Below are positions 46,145 to 53,498 of a stretch of 64,000 nt of DNA, in pieces. Each line of letters begins with the position of its first letter. The first letter of the stretch is position 1. Both the position numbers and the translations under genes were made by a program. This DNA is from JADGRF01 sp036382515. Lineage in GTDB: Bacteria; Myxococcota_A; Polyangia; Polyangiales; JAFGIB01. The stretch is from contig DASVHQ010000102.1 of NCBI GenBank assembly GCA_036382515.1, forward strand, positions 19,536 through 83,535. The letters are read 5' to 3'. The notes under the pieces are model-generated. The model was not told where the DNA came from. It saw nothing but the letters and a program-made list of their open reading frames with translations, and made no database searches.

Positions 46145-46876
46145 CTAGCCGCGCTTGGTCAGGGCCGTTGCGAGCGCGGCCGACCACGAGGCGCGGTACA
46201 GGTGCCGTCCACTGCCCTCGATGAAGCGTTTGACCGTGTACGGCACCTTGAGCATCCAGTCGTGCACGTCGTCGCGTACCAGCGCGCCGAAGATGCCGGC
46301 GCCGATGTCGGCCATCACGCCGTAGGCAAGCAGCGTCTTCTTGCCATCCGCGTACGGTCGCACCGTGTAAAAGCCCCAGGCCGCGCGCAGATCGTGAGGC
46401 CGCTGACTGTCCATGGCGAAGGTGATGTCGCCGCGATCTTCGAAGAGGTTGATCGTCAGGTAGTACTGCGTCTCGATCAGGCCCGTGCCTTGACGCACGA
46501 ACACCGTGCGCTGCGTTGCCGTCTGCCGCACCACGCGCGCCTGCAGAACTTGCGGCAACATGCGCGCGTAGTGATCGGTGTCGAGCAGCGCGTTCCAGAC
46601 GACTTTGAGCGGAGCGTCGATCACCTGGTAGCTCGTGCCGCCCATCAGCTGCAGCGAGCCTCGGTGTTGCGTCATCGGCCGGCGCACGAGGCCACCCGCC
46701 TCGAGCGAAGCGCGTTCGGCATTCGAGAGCTCGCGGCTGGCGTCGGTGCCGGCGTGCGCGGCGGTCGCGGCGACCAGCCCGAGGCAAGCCAAGCAGGTCA
46801 GCAAGACCGCGCGAAGCACGGCCAGCGTTTGAACCTGCCGACGCCGTGACAACCTGCGATCCCTCACCCAACCCAT
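46145..46876 (-). CDS. Exported SRPBCC/START-like domain protein
   Basis: A 243-residue protein with a basic then hydrophobic N-terminus (VLLTCLACLGLVAATAAHA) that looks like a signal peptide cleaved after AHA. The mature part has an SRPBCC (polyketide cyclase/START-like) pattern: YQVIDAPLKVVWNALLDTDHYARMLPQVLQARVV, then GLIETQYYLTINLFEDRGDITFAMD and a long C-terminal helix (DWMLKVPYTVKRFIEG). Such domains bind hydrophobic ligands; an export signal on one is less common. The ATG at 46876 gives a long n-region. A TTG at 46852, with AGGG 8 nt upstream, would give a shorter and more typical signal peptide. Confidence 0.68.
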   Translation of the reverse strand: MGWVRDRRLSRRRQVQTLAVLRAVLLTCLACLGLVAATAAHAGTDASRELSNAERASLEAGGLVRRPMTQHRGSLQLMGGTSYQVIDAPLKVVWNALLDTDHYARMLPQVLQARVVRQTATQRTVFVRQGTGLIETQYYLTINLFEDRGDITFAMDSQRPHDLRAAWGFYTVRPYADGKKTLLAYGVMADIGAGIFGALVRDDVHDWMLKVPYTVKRFIEGSGRHLYRASWSAALATALTKRG

Positions 46877-46989
46877 CCTTGCAGAAGGTCGAGGCAGGAG
46901 CCAGGCGATTTCGACGCGACCTGCAACGCAGCGAGATGAACGCTTCGTCAGTTCCAGTCGCGCTAGACGCGGAGGCTCGATGGCTCCCG

Positions 46990-47898
46990 TCAGTCGAACG
47001 CAGGATGCGGGGCAGCGCTCCCGAATGGTGACGAAAGCAGCGTGGATGGCGCATGAGTATGGCCATTCTCGGCGGCTAACCCACCCTCGTGCGCGGGGCT
47101 CGGATACCACGGCCAGAACGGCGCCACGTCTTTACACAGCGGACGATCGGCGGGCGCGCAGTACACGCGCACGTGGAAATGGCTGCGATGCGGATTGCCG
47201 TGCGCGGGCTCGACCAGGAGCGCCGCGGCACGCGAGATCAGCTCCGCGCTTGCACCACGCCGCGCGGCTTCTTGCAGCAGACGCTGACGCAGCGCATGCG
47301 AGACGAAGATGTATTGCACGCGCGCATCGGCATCGTTCACGAGCTTGGCGACGAGCTCCCAGTTGCGTGCGTCGTCGAAACGCAGACCACCGTTGGGTGC
47401 GAGGCCGCGCCCGTTGCCGTCGAACTCCGCAAACGATTGGCCCGAATATGGCCGGCCTTGAGGGTCGGTCATGAAGAAGCCGACGTCAGCATCGCGCCCG
47501 CTCTCGTGCGAGCGATGGCCGCCGATGTCACCACCACGCTCGCTCGAGATCTCGCCCATCGAGAGCTTCGCCCCGGGCAGGCGAAACCCGACGCGACGAG
47601 CCGCGCGTTCGAGCAGCTGCACCAGCTCCCAGGTCCCGTAGAAGCGACCCGTTGGAACGTACTCGGGCACGTAGCGAACATACTGCGACTCGCGCAGGCG
47701 CATGCCGCGCAAGAGCTGTCCGTCCCACGGAAAACGCAGCGAATGCGAGCGCAGCCCGGGCGGCGGGCGCAGCGAGACCTCGGCCACGACCTTGGCGCGC
47801 GATGGGCCTTGCGTCGCGGCAGGCGATGCGATCATCACGCACGCAAGCGCGCACAGCAGCGTCGTTCGGAGGCGTTGCAAGCGAGCTGAACGCGTCAT
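46990..47898 (-). CDS. mepA: Penicillin-insensitive murein endopeptidase
   Basis: A 302-residue secreted LAS-type zinc peptidase (M74) that cleaves D-Ala-meso-DAP cross-links in peptidoglycan. The signal peptide is residues 1-29 (CALACVMIASPAATQ). The active-site motif GGHRSHESGRDADVGF (H128, H131, D136) and the second, NPHRSHFHVRVYC near 250, are intact. I chose the ATG at 47898, with GGAG 6 nt upstream, over a start four codons earlier. It is divergent from the AgmX-type lipoprotein gene and co-oriented with the SRPBCC gene 113 bp downstream. Confidence 0.9.
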   Translation of the reverse strand: MTRSARLQRLRTTLLCALACVMIASPAATQGPSRAKVVAEVSLRPPPGLRSHSLRFPWDGQLLRGMRLRESQYVRYVPEYVPTGRFYGTWELVQLLERAARRVGFRLPGAKLSMGEISSERGGDIGGHRSHESGRDADVGFFMTDPQGRPYSGQSFAEFDGNGRGLAPNGGLRFDDARNWELVAKLVNDADARVQYIFVSHALRQRLLQEAARRGASAELISRAAALLVEPAHGNPHRSHFHVRVYCAPADRPLCKDVAPFWPWYPSPAHEGGLAAENGHTHAPSTLLSSPFGSAAPHPAFD

Positions 47899-48023
47899 GG
47901 CCAACTCCATGGCTGCACCCGGTCACCCGGTGCACCTTGCCTACCCCTACCTGGGTCCGGCCGAGACCGGCAAGTTTTCGGCAGCTCGCGCGGCACAGCG
48001 CAGCCGCGTGGTAGGGTGCCGCG

Positions 48024-49136
48024 ATGCGTGCGCGCGTGCCGGCCGTGCTGTGTGTGCTCGCCCTGGGCTGCGGCGCAGCAGAACCGCGCTCCGCGACCAC
48101 CGCTGCACGAGCCCAGGCGGGCGCGCCGGACCCGACCGCACAGGCCGCGGGTGTTGCAGCCAACAGCGGCACAACCGACCTGCGTCAGCTGCCGGCTTAC
48201 CCGAGCTTCGCCGACCTCGTGGACGCGGCGCGCAGGCTCGACGACACCGGGCAAACTCACGGCGCCGCGGCCTGTCTCTTGCGCGGCGAGCGCTCGCTGC
48301 GCTTCGAAGCCGATGTGAGCGCGGGGGTGCGGCCGCTGCCGGCGGCGCCGGCCGAGCTGGTCAGCCTGCTCGACAAAGCGGCGGGCCCGATCGCGGTGCT
48401 CTCCAGCTGGGGTGCGAGCGCTGGCGAGAGCTCGCCCGTGACGCTGGTGGCGCTCACCACCACCACGACCGCTGCACTGACGCAGCCGTCCGTGACCGTG
48501 TTCCTGACGAGCAAGGGTGCGTACCTGCGTTGTGCAGACAGCGTGTGCCGCGCCCACCCCGAAGCCATGCCGCTGACGGCCGCCGTGAGCTGGCTCGCAC
48601 AGGTCGGCGCCCCGAGCACGACGGTCTACGTCAGCGCCGAGGCGGCGGTGGCCCTGGCGCAAGTGCGGGAGCTGCTGCGCACGCTGCCCGCACGTTACGA
48701 AGTCGCGCTGGCCGTGGCACTACCCAAGGGCACACGCTTGCCGCCGCCAGCGCCGCAGTCGGGCGAGCTGCTGTGCCCGGACGGGCTTGCCGAGCTCGCG
48801 GCCGACGCACAGGAAGGCGACCTGCCCGTGCCGGTGTTGCAGTCCGCGCTCGCACCGCTGCACGACGCTGCGCTTTCGTGCGCGCTGGCCACGGGCGGGC
48901 GCGCTTCGCTCGGCGGGCGGCTCTTGCTCGACCTGCGCATCGCACCGGACGGCTCCGTGACCGCGCTGTGCCTGGAGCACGACGAGATCGGCGAGCTTGC
49001 GCTGCGACGCTGCCTGGTCGAAAGCGCGCGCTCCCTGCGCTTTCCAAAGCCCGAGCCCAGTGGCTTCGTGGACCTCAGCGTGCCGCTGCAGCTGCAGCTG
49101 CAAGGGCCCACCGCACAGCGCGCGCTGTGCGAGTGA
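48024..49136 (+). CDS. Lipoprotein with C-terminal AgmX/PglI-type domain
   Basis: A 370-residue lipoprotein: signal segment then LALGC (Cys16). The middle (70-270) is of unknown fold with Thr-rich and Ala-rich stretches and two cysteines (YLRCADSVCRAHPE). The last 90 residues are AgmX/PglI-like: LHDAALSCALATGG, LLLDLRIAPDGSVTALCLEHD, LALRRCLVESARSLRFPKPEPSG. It ends 4 bp before the convergent 49141-49758 gene. It is the third protein of this domain type in the window, which suggests a family of envelope proteins in this genome. Confidence 0.7.
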   Translation: MRARVPAVLCVLALGCGAAEPRSATTAARAQAGAPDPTAQAAGVAANSGTTDLRQLPAYPSFADLVDAARRLDDTGQTHGAAACLLRGERSLRFEADVSAGVRPLPAAPAELVSLLDKAAGPIAVLSSWGASAGESSPVTLVALTTTTTAALTQPSVTVFLTSKGAYLRCADSVCRAHPEAMPLTAAVSWLAQVGAPSTTVYVSAEAAVALAQVRELLRTLPARYEVALAVALPKGTRLPPPAPQSGELLCPDGLAELAADAQEGDLPVPVLQSALAPLHDAALSCALATGGRASLGGRLLLDLRIAPDGSVTALCLEHDEIGELALRRCLVESARSLRFPKPEPSGFVDLSVPLQLQLQGPTAQRALCE

Positions 49137-49140
49137 TGCG

Positions 49141-49758
49141 TCACTGAGTCTCGAGCTTGGCCTTCAACGTCTTGTTCACGGCGCCGTGCGCTTGCTTGAA
49201 CTCGAACCAGCCGCGCGCGATGTTGTCGAAGTACACGCGTGCCGAATCCGTGTCGTACTTCAGCTCGGGGTTGTCGAGGTAGGAGATCAGCGCGCTGAAC
49301 GAGCCGCGCAGCTTGCTCGAAGCTGCTTTCATGCCGTCGACGTCGGTCTTCAGGTCGGCGGGCACGATCAGCGTGTCGAGCTGCGGCTCGATGTCGTCGA
49401 GCTTGGGCAGACACTTGTCGCGCAGGTGCACGGCGTAGGCCGCCTTGCCCTCGGCGGCGCGCCCGTCGAGCTGCGAGATCAGCTCGGTGTTGGATTTGAT
49501 GTCCTTGAGGACGGCGTTGGGCAGCGCGCAGCCCCAGAACTGATCGAAGCTCGCCTGACGCAAGCCGTTGATCTTGCGGCCGAGGTCGCCGTAGACGCGA
49601 GCCTGGTCGCCGCCGCCCATCAGCGCGAGCAGCCCGCCGATCACCACCAGGCCGATCACGACGAGCGCGGCGATCATGCCGCCCTTGCCGCGCTTGAGCG
49701 CGGCTTCGTCGTCCGCCATCGAACCCACGCCCCCGGGGATCTGTTGCATGCCGCCCAT
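49141..49758 (-). CDS. Single-pass membrane protein, unknown function
   Basis: A 205-residue protein. One membrane helix follows a charged N-terminus (KRGKGGMIAALVVIGLVVIGGLLALMGGG, about 27-53). The rest is a helical domain with two cysteines (FWGCALPN, LRDKCLPK), presumably in the periplasm. I chose the ATG at 49758, where GGGAGG lies 5 nt upstream; the frame runs to 50310 but only as an overlap of the next gene. It is 50 bp downstream of the zinc-ribbon/TPR gene and probably co-transcribed. I do not recognise a family. Confidence 0.65.
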   Translation of the reverse strand: MGGMQQIPGGVGSMADDEAALKRGKGGMIAALVVIGLVVIGGLLALMGGGDQARVYGDLGRKINGLRQASFDQFWGCALPNAVLKDIKSNTELISQLDGRAAEGKAAYAVHLRDKCLPKLDDIEPQLDTLIVPADLKTDVDGMKAASSKLRGSFSALISYLDNPELKYDTDSARVYFDNIARGWFEFKQAHGAVNKTLKAKLETQ

Positions 49759-49808
49759 CCAAGCCTCCCGATCCGAGTCCCGGGGCGCGACCGAAGACCA
49801 AGGCTCAC

Positions 49809-51482
49809 TCAGTGCGAGAGATCGAGCTTCAGCTTCGAGTCGGAACCGCCCAGATGCAGTTTCGACGCGGGGGCCCCCAGTTGCAAGGCCCCAGGCTCGG
49901 CGGCCTTTCCGGTGTCTTGATCGAGCAGGCGCGGTCCGCTCGCGCCCGGCGCGTCGGGCTTGGCGCCGAGCCTGAGATCGGTTGCGGCCGGGGCTGCAGC
50001 TTCGGGCTCCGGGGCCGCCGGAACCTCGAGCGCCGTGGGACCGAGCACCTGACGCAACAGGGCCTTCACGCGGTCGGCATCGGTCGACGTGGCGAGCGCG
50101 AGCACCTGCTGCGCCTGCCGTCGCATGTCGTCGTAGCGCCCGGCCTGACGATCGATGCGCGCGAGCACCAAGTGCGGCTCCGGACTCTTCGGACGCAGGC
50201 GCACACCTTCCTCGGCCTTGGCCAGCGCTTGCGACAGCTCGCCCGAGCCTGCGTACAGCTCGGCCCAGGCCAGCGGCAGCGCCGGCAGATCCCGCTCCAG
50301 GCTCTCGCACTTCTCGAGCTCGGCGCGCGCCTGATCGCGCTCGCCGTTGGAGAGATTGATGGTGGCGAGCGTGAGATGCGCCGCTGCGAACTGCGGCGCT
50401 TCACCGAGCGCGAGCGTGACTTCCTTGGTGGCGCGCGCCGTGTCGCCGCGCGCGAGCGCAAGCATCGCGAGGTTGTTGTGGCGTGCGGCGTCGTTGCGCA
50501 GCGAGAGCGCAGCTTCGAGCTCGCGGCTGCCCTCTTCGGTGCCGCCACTGGCGAGCAAGATCGCGCCGCGCACGGAGCGCGACGAGGCCGAGCTGGGCGA
50601 GAGCTTCACGGCGGCCTCGGCGTCGGCCAGCGCGCCCTTGGGATCGCTCTCATTGGTCAAGCGATGCATGGCGCGCAGCGAGAGCGCCGCACCCAGGGCT
50701 TGAACGTCGTTCAAAACGCTGAAGTCGGTTGGCTTGGGCGCGGTCTTGCGCCCGCCGTAGACGTCGTAGAGCCGCGCCACGCCGCCGGGCTGTTCGGCCG
50801 GCAGCGCCAGCGCGTAGTAACCGAGCCGACCCGAGGGATCGAGCGCGGTCTGCTCATCGGGGTAGCGATACACCTCGGCGATCGAAGCGGGCACGTCGGC
50901 GCTGCGCAACACGGCCACCGCGAAGGCGGCGACCTCGAGCGGATAGAGCTGCGCGCGGCCAGCGTCCTTCGTCAGCACAGGCAACACTTGCCGCGCCAGC
51001 ATGGGCGCCGTGTCGCGTGGGTCGGTGCGCGGCCAGACAGAGAACGCTTGCTTCGCTGCGCGCTCCGCGATGGCGAGCGCGACCGCCTCGGCCTTCTGCA
51101 CCGCCGAAACCTTGCCTTGCATGACGCGTGCACCGAACGCCTCGAGGCTGGAATCGGGCGCGAGCAGCTGCGCGAGCTCGGCCGCGTCGACGCCAGCGGC
51201 CGTTTTCACGCGCTCTGCGAGCTCGTCGGTCGAGAGCGGTTCGAGGCCGACGGGCCCGCGCGCGCGCTGCTCCACGTGACGAAAGTAGAAGAAGCCGCCG
51301 CCCGCCAGAACCAGCACGAGCGCAACGCCGAGCAACTGCGGCCAGCGCGAGCCAGCGCTGGCTGCGGGCGTGGCATCGAGCTTGCGCAAGCCGTGTTGGC
51401 GCAGGCACTTCGGGCAGCGCGGTTTGTCGTCGTCGTGACCGACCTCGAAGCGCTCATCGCATTGTACGCAGTGATATTGCAT
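49809..51482 (-). CDS. Zinc-ribbon, membrane-anchored TPR protein
   Basis: A 557-residue protein. Residues 1-35 form a small zinc ribbon (YHCVQCDERFE, then PRCPKCLRQHG; four cysteines in two CxxC). A membrane helix lies at about 53-72 (LLGVALVLVLAGGGFFYF). The outer part has an unknown 250-residue region and then TPR-like repeats (SSRSVRGAILLASGGTEEGSRELEAAL, AAHLTLATINLSNGERDQARAELEKCESLE). The tail is Ala/Pro-rich with repeated KLHLG/KLKLDL ends. The start is ATG 51482 with GAGGG 7 nt upstream. The cytoplasmic zinc ribbon with external TPR suggests a sensing or assembly role; none is known. Confidence 0.7.
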   Translation of the reverse strand: MQYHCVQCDERFEVGHDDDKPRCPKCLRQHGLRKLDATPAASAGSRWPQLLGVALVLVLAGGGFFYFRHVEQRARGPVGLEPLSTDELAERVKTAAGVDAAELAQLLAPDSSLEAFGARVMQGKVSAVQKAEAVALAIAERAAKQAFSVWPRTDPRDTAPMLARQVLPVLTKDAGRAQLYPLEVAAFAVAVLRSADVPASIAEVYRYPDEQTALDPSGRLGYYALALPAEQPGGVARLYDVYGGRKTAPKPTDFSVLNDVQALGAALSLRAMHRLTNESDPKGALADAEAAVKLSPSSASSRSVRGAILLASGGTEEGSRELEAALSLRNDAARHNNLAMLALARGDTARATKEVTLALGEAPQFAAAHLTLATINLSNGERDQARAELEKCESLERDLPALPLAWAELYAGSGELSQALAKAEEGVRLRPKSPEPHLVLARIDRQAGRYDDMRRQAQQVLALATSTDADRVKALLRQVLGPTALEVPAAPEPEAAAPAATDLRLGAKPDAPGASGPRLLDQDTGKAAEPGALQLGAPASKLHLGGSDSKLKLDLSH

Positions 51483-51580
51483 GGGCGGACCCTCAGCGAA
51501 CGCCGCGGACTGTACCCCAAACAGGCGCAGCGACAATGCGCGTCTGACCTCGGCCCCGATCGTGTACAAGGGATCAGATC

Positions 51581-51682
51581 GTGCGCTACGGCGCGTACTG
51601 GCTCAGCGACCAGAGCCCGCCGCCCGGCCAGTACCAGCCAACGAGCTTCAAGCGCACGGCGTTCATGCACTACCCCCAGTGA
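51581..51682 (+). other. Possible gene fragment (34 codons)
   Basis: Within the 218-bp gap between two minus-strand genes, one + frame reads VRYGAYWLSDQSPPPGQYQP and on to FMHYPQ before a TGA. The composition (Tyr, Trp, Phe, Gln) is unlike shadow frames of this GC-rich genome and looks like the C-terminus of a larger protein. A GTG at 51581 could start it but no Shine-Dalgarno is clear. It may be a remnant. Confidence 0.25.
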
Positions 51683-51700
51683 ACGATCGGCGGATGCGCG

Positions 51701-51928
51701 TCACTTGATGCGCATGCCGCCGAGCCGTGCCAGCACGCGCTGAAACTCCTGCGGATCGATGTTCACGTGCTCGACCACGCGCCCGTAAAGCAGTGCGCTC
51801 GGCACGCCGCGCTCGCCGAATTCCGCCTGCGCCAGGTGCAAGTGGTACAAGATCACGCGCTCCACGCGGGTGAGCCCATCCCGCACGTCCGGGATGTCGT
51901 CGAGCGGAGGTCGGCGCGCGCCGGTCAT
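51701..51928 (-). CDS. Small conserved-looking hypothetical protein
   Basis: A 75-residue soluble protein (MTGARRPPLDDIPDVRDGLT..., then RVERVILYHLHLAQAEFGER). It is mostly helical and has the aspect of a small DNA- or protein-binding winged fold (VPSALLYGRVVEHVNIDPQEFQRVLARLGG). I do not recognise its family. It lies 51 bp downstream of the lamin-tail lipoprotein gene, in the same direction. The amphipathic pattern and codon bias support it being real. Confidence 0.55.
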   Translation of the reverse strand: MTGARRPPLDDIPDVRDGLTRVERVILYHLHLAQAEFGERGVPSALLYGRVVEHVNIDPQEFQRVLARLGGMRIK

Positions 51929-51979
51929 CGCGAAACGCTCGCACTGTTTTGCGGCGCGGGTAAAGCGCCGCTGCGCGCC

Positions 51980-52804
51980 TCACGGCATGGCCGTGCCGGC
52001 GTCCGCGTCGCTGCAGCTGGCATTGCGCGCGCCAGGCGTGCCCAGCTCCGGACCATAGCTCTGCTTCGCGAGGCACCAGGCGCTGGCCGCGTCGTTGCTC
52101 TTCGCGTCGAGTTGCTCGGGATCGAGCTGCAGGCTGGCGCCCGTGGCGACGGCAAAGCCCTGCGCCTTGTCGTAGGCCACTGCGTCAATCTCCGTCCCCT
52201 GACACACGATCGCAAGCCGGCCCGCTGCGTTGGTCAGGGAGAACGATGCGATCGCGCTGGGCACGAAACCCGCCTGCGCCGAGCGTGCGATGGTGGCGTA
52301 GGCGTGCGCTGCGACCACGAGCTCGCCCGCGAGCATGTGCGGCTTGGACGAGGTATCCGTCAGCTCACAGTTGCGCAGCGCGAGCTCGCGGCCCGTGCGG
52401 TTGTAGAGCTCGAACCACTCCCCTGTGCTGTCGCTGCTTTTCTCGGGATCGATCATCAGCTCCGTGATCACGAGCTCACCGGCGCGTGCCACCGGCACGA
52501 GCGGCGGCCCCGCGTCGTGACCGGGCACAGACGACCCGGGAGCTTCGTGTGAAGACGCGCCACCGTCTGCATCCGCCTGCGGCGAGAGCCAACCGCCCAC
52601 GGCTGCATCTGACCCGAGGTCGACCTGACTGCCGCACGGCGGCGTGGCGGGTAGGTAGCCGGTCGCTGGCTTGTCGGGCCCGGCGTCGAAGGCGAAGAGC
52701 GCCTGCCCAGCGTCTGCCGCGATCTCGCCCGGGGCAGAGCGTTCCGGGGCAGAGGCGCAGGCACACAGCGACAAGCAAACCAAGAGGGCGATCCAACGTT
52801 CCAC
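51980..52804 (-). CDS. Lipoprotein with lamin-tail domain
   Basis: A 274-residue surface lipoprotein. It starts with GTG at 52804, with GGAGG 5 nt upstream, and has a short signal with lipobox LCAC (Cys16). An Asp/Gly/Pro-rich linker (about 17-125) leads to a lamin-tail domain: GELVITELMIDPEKSSDSTGEWFELYNRTGRELALRNCEL, followed by beta strands to the end. Lamin-tail domains are common in secreted bacterial proteins, often with nucleases or adhesins; no catalytic domain is present here. The longer frame upstream (to 53143) overlaps the AraC remnant and has no signal. Confidence 0.75.
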   Translation of the reverse strand: MERWIALLVCLSLCACASAPERSAPGEIAADAGQALFAFDAGPDKPATGYLPATPPCGSQVDLGSDAAVGGWLSPQADADGGASSHEAPGSSVPGHDAGPPLVPVARAGELVITELMIDPEKSSDSTGEWFELYNRTGRELALRNCELTDTSSKPHMLAGELVVAAHAYATIARSAQAGFVPSAIASFSLTNAAGRLAIVCQGTEIDAVAYDKAQGFAVATGASLQLDPEQLDAKSNDAASAWCLAKQSYGPELGTPGARNASCSDADAGTAMP

Positions 52805-52934
52805 ACGAGCCTCCGACGGCAGGGGTTGCAAAGCTTCGGTGCTCTCATCGGCAGCCGGCGCGCGCAGTTGCCCAAAGCCCGCACGAGATCCGCTGCGCAG
52901 CCCCTTGCGCCGCGTCCCCCACGCCTCGCCAAGC

Positions 52935-53236
52935 ATGCCTGCAACCCCGTCGCACACCTTCCCAGGCTCTGCGGCGTTGCAGCTTCTGGCGCTCGTCCAG
53001 CGCTGGGGCGTCACTGCGCAGGAGCTGTTGCGTGGTATGGCGCTCGACGAGGCGGCGCTCGAAGCGCCCGGCACGCGGCTGTCGGTCGAGCAGCTGTGCA
53101 TGCTCTCCGAGCGCGCACGCACGCTCACGAAGGAACCCGGCATCTACTCCACGGTCCCAAACTTCGTCCGCGCCTTCCGCCGCTGGACCGGCCACCCCCC
53201 GGCGCCTACCGCAAAGCCCAATCCCGCTCGCGCTAG
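52935..53236 (+). pseudogene. AraC-family regulator remnant (internal deletion and frameshift)
   Basis: The frame begins like an AraC-type regulator of the arabinose-binding-domain class (LQLLALVQRWGVTAQELLRGMALDEAALEAPG, then LSVEQLCMLSERARTLTKEPGI). It then jumps straight to the end of the HTH domain (NFVRAFRRWTGHPP). About 200 residues between are missing. After the run of six Cs at 53195-53200 the frame is also off by one: the other frame continues GAYRKAQSRSR and stops at 53234-53236, exactly as intact AraC proteins end. So one internal deletion and one single-base loss have destroyed it. Confidence 0.8.
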
Positions 53237-53261
53237 TCCCCCTGCACCCAGACACCGGTTT

Positions 53262-53340
53262 ATCGCTGACGCAAGCTCGTGCTGATCCACCACCGCCCAC
53301 GACCCCAGCGCCAACCGATCGCTGACGCGAGGTCGTGCTG
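53262..53340. repeat. Direct repeat pair, 23 bp, 56-bp period
   Basis: ATCGCTGACGCAAGCTCGTG and following bases (53262-53284) recur at 53318-53340 with 2 mismatches in 23. The pair sits in the decayed region between the AraC remnant and the SNF2 gene. Function is not evident. Confidence 0.6.
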
Positions 53341-53388
53341 GGGTGGGTCCGAGCACGTACCGGCTGGGGGACGTGCTTCACGTCTAGA

Positions 53389-53410
53389 GGCGCACGCGAA
53401 TGCGTGCGCC
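53389..53410 (-). terminator. Hairpin downstream of the SNF2 gene
   Basis: GGCGCACGC (53389-53397) and GCGTGCGCC (53402-53410) form a perfect 9-bp stem with a GAAT loop, about 90 bp beyond the SNF2 stop codon. No T-tract follows, so this is a candidate only. Confidence 0.4.
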
Positions 53411-53447
53411 GAGGGGTCCCCAGACGGAACGCGCGCAGGACCCACAC

Positions 53448-53486
53448 CAGCTCGACCGTTCAGCTCGACCGTTCAGCTCGACCGAG
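53448..53486. repeat. 13-bp tandem repeat, three units
   Basis: CAGCTCGACCGTT occurs twice in perfect tandem (53448-53460, 53461-53473), followed by CAGCTCGACCGAG. It lies just 12 bp beyond the SNF2 stop codon. Confidence 0.75.
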
Positions 53487-53498
53487 CCGCACCACCGT

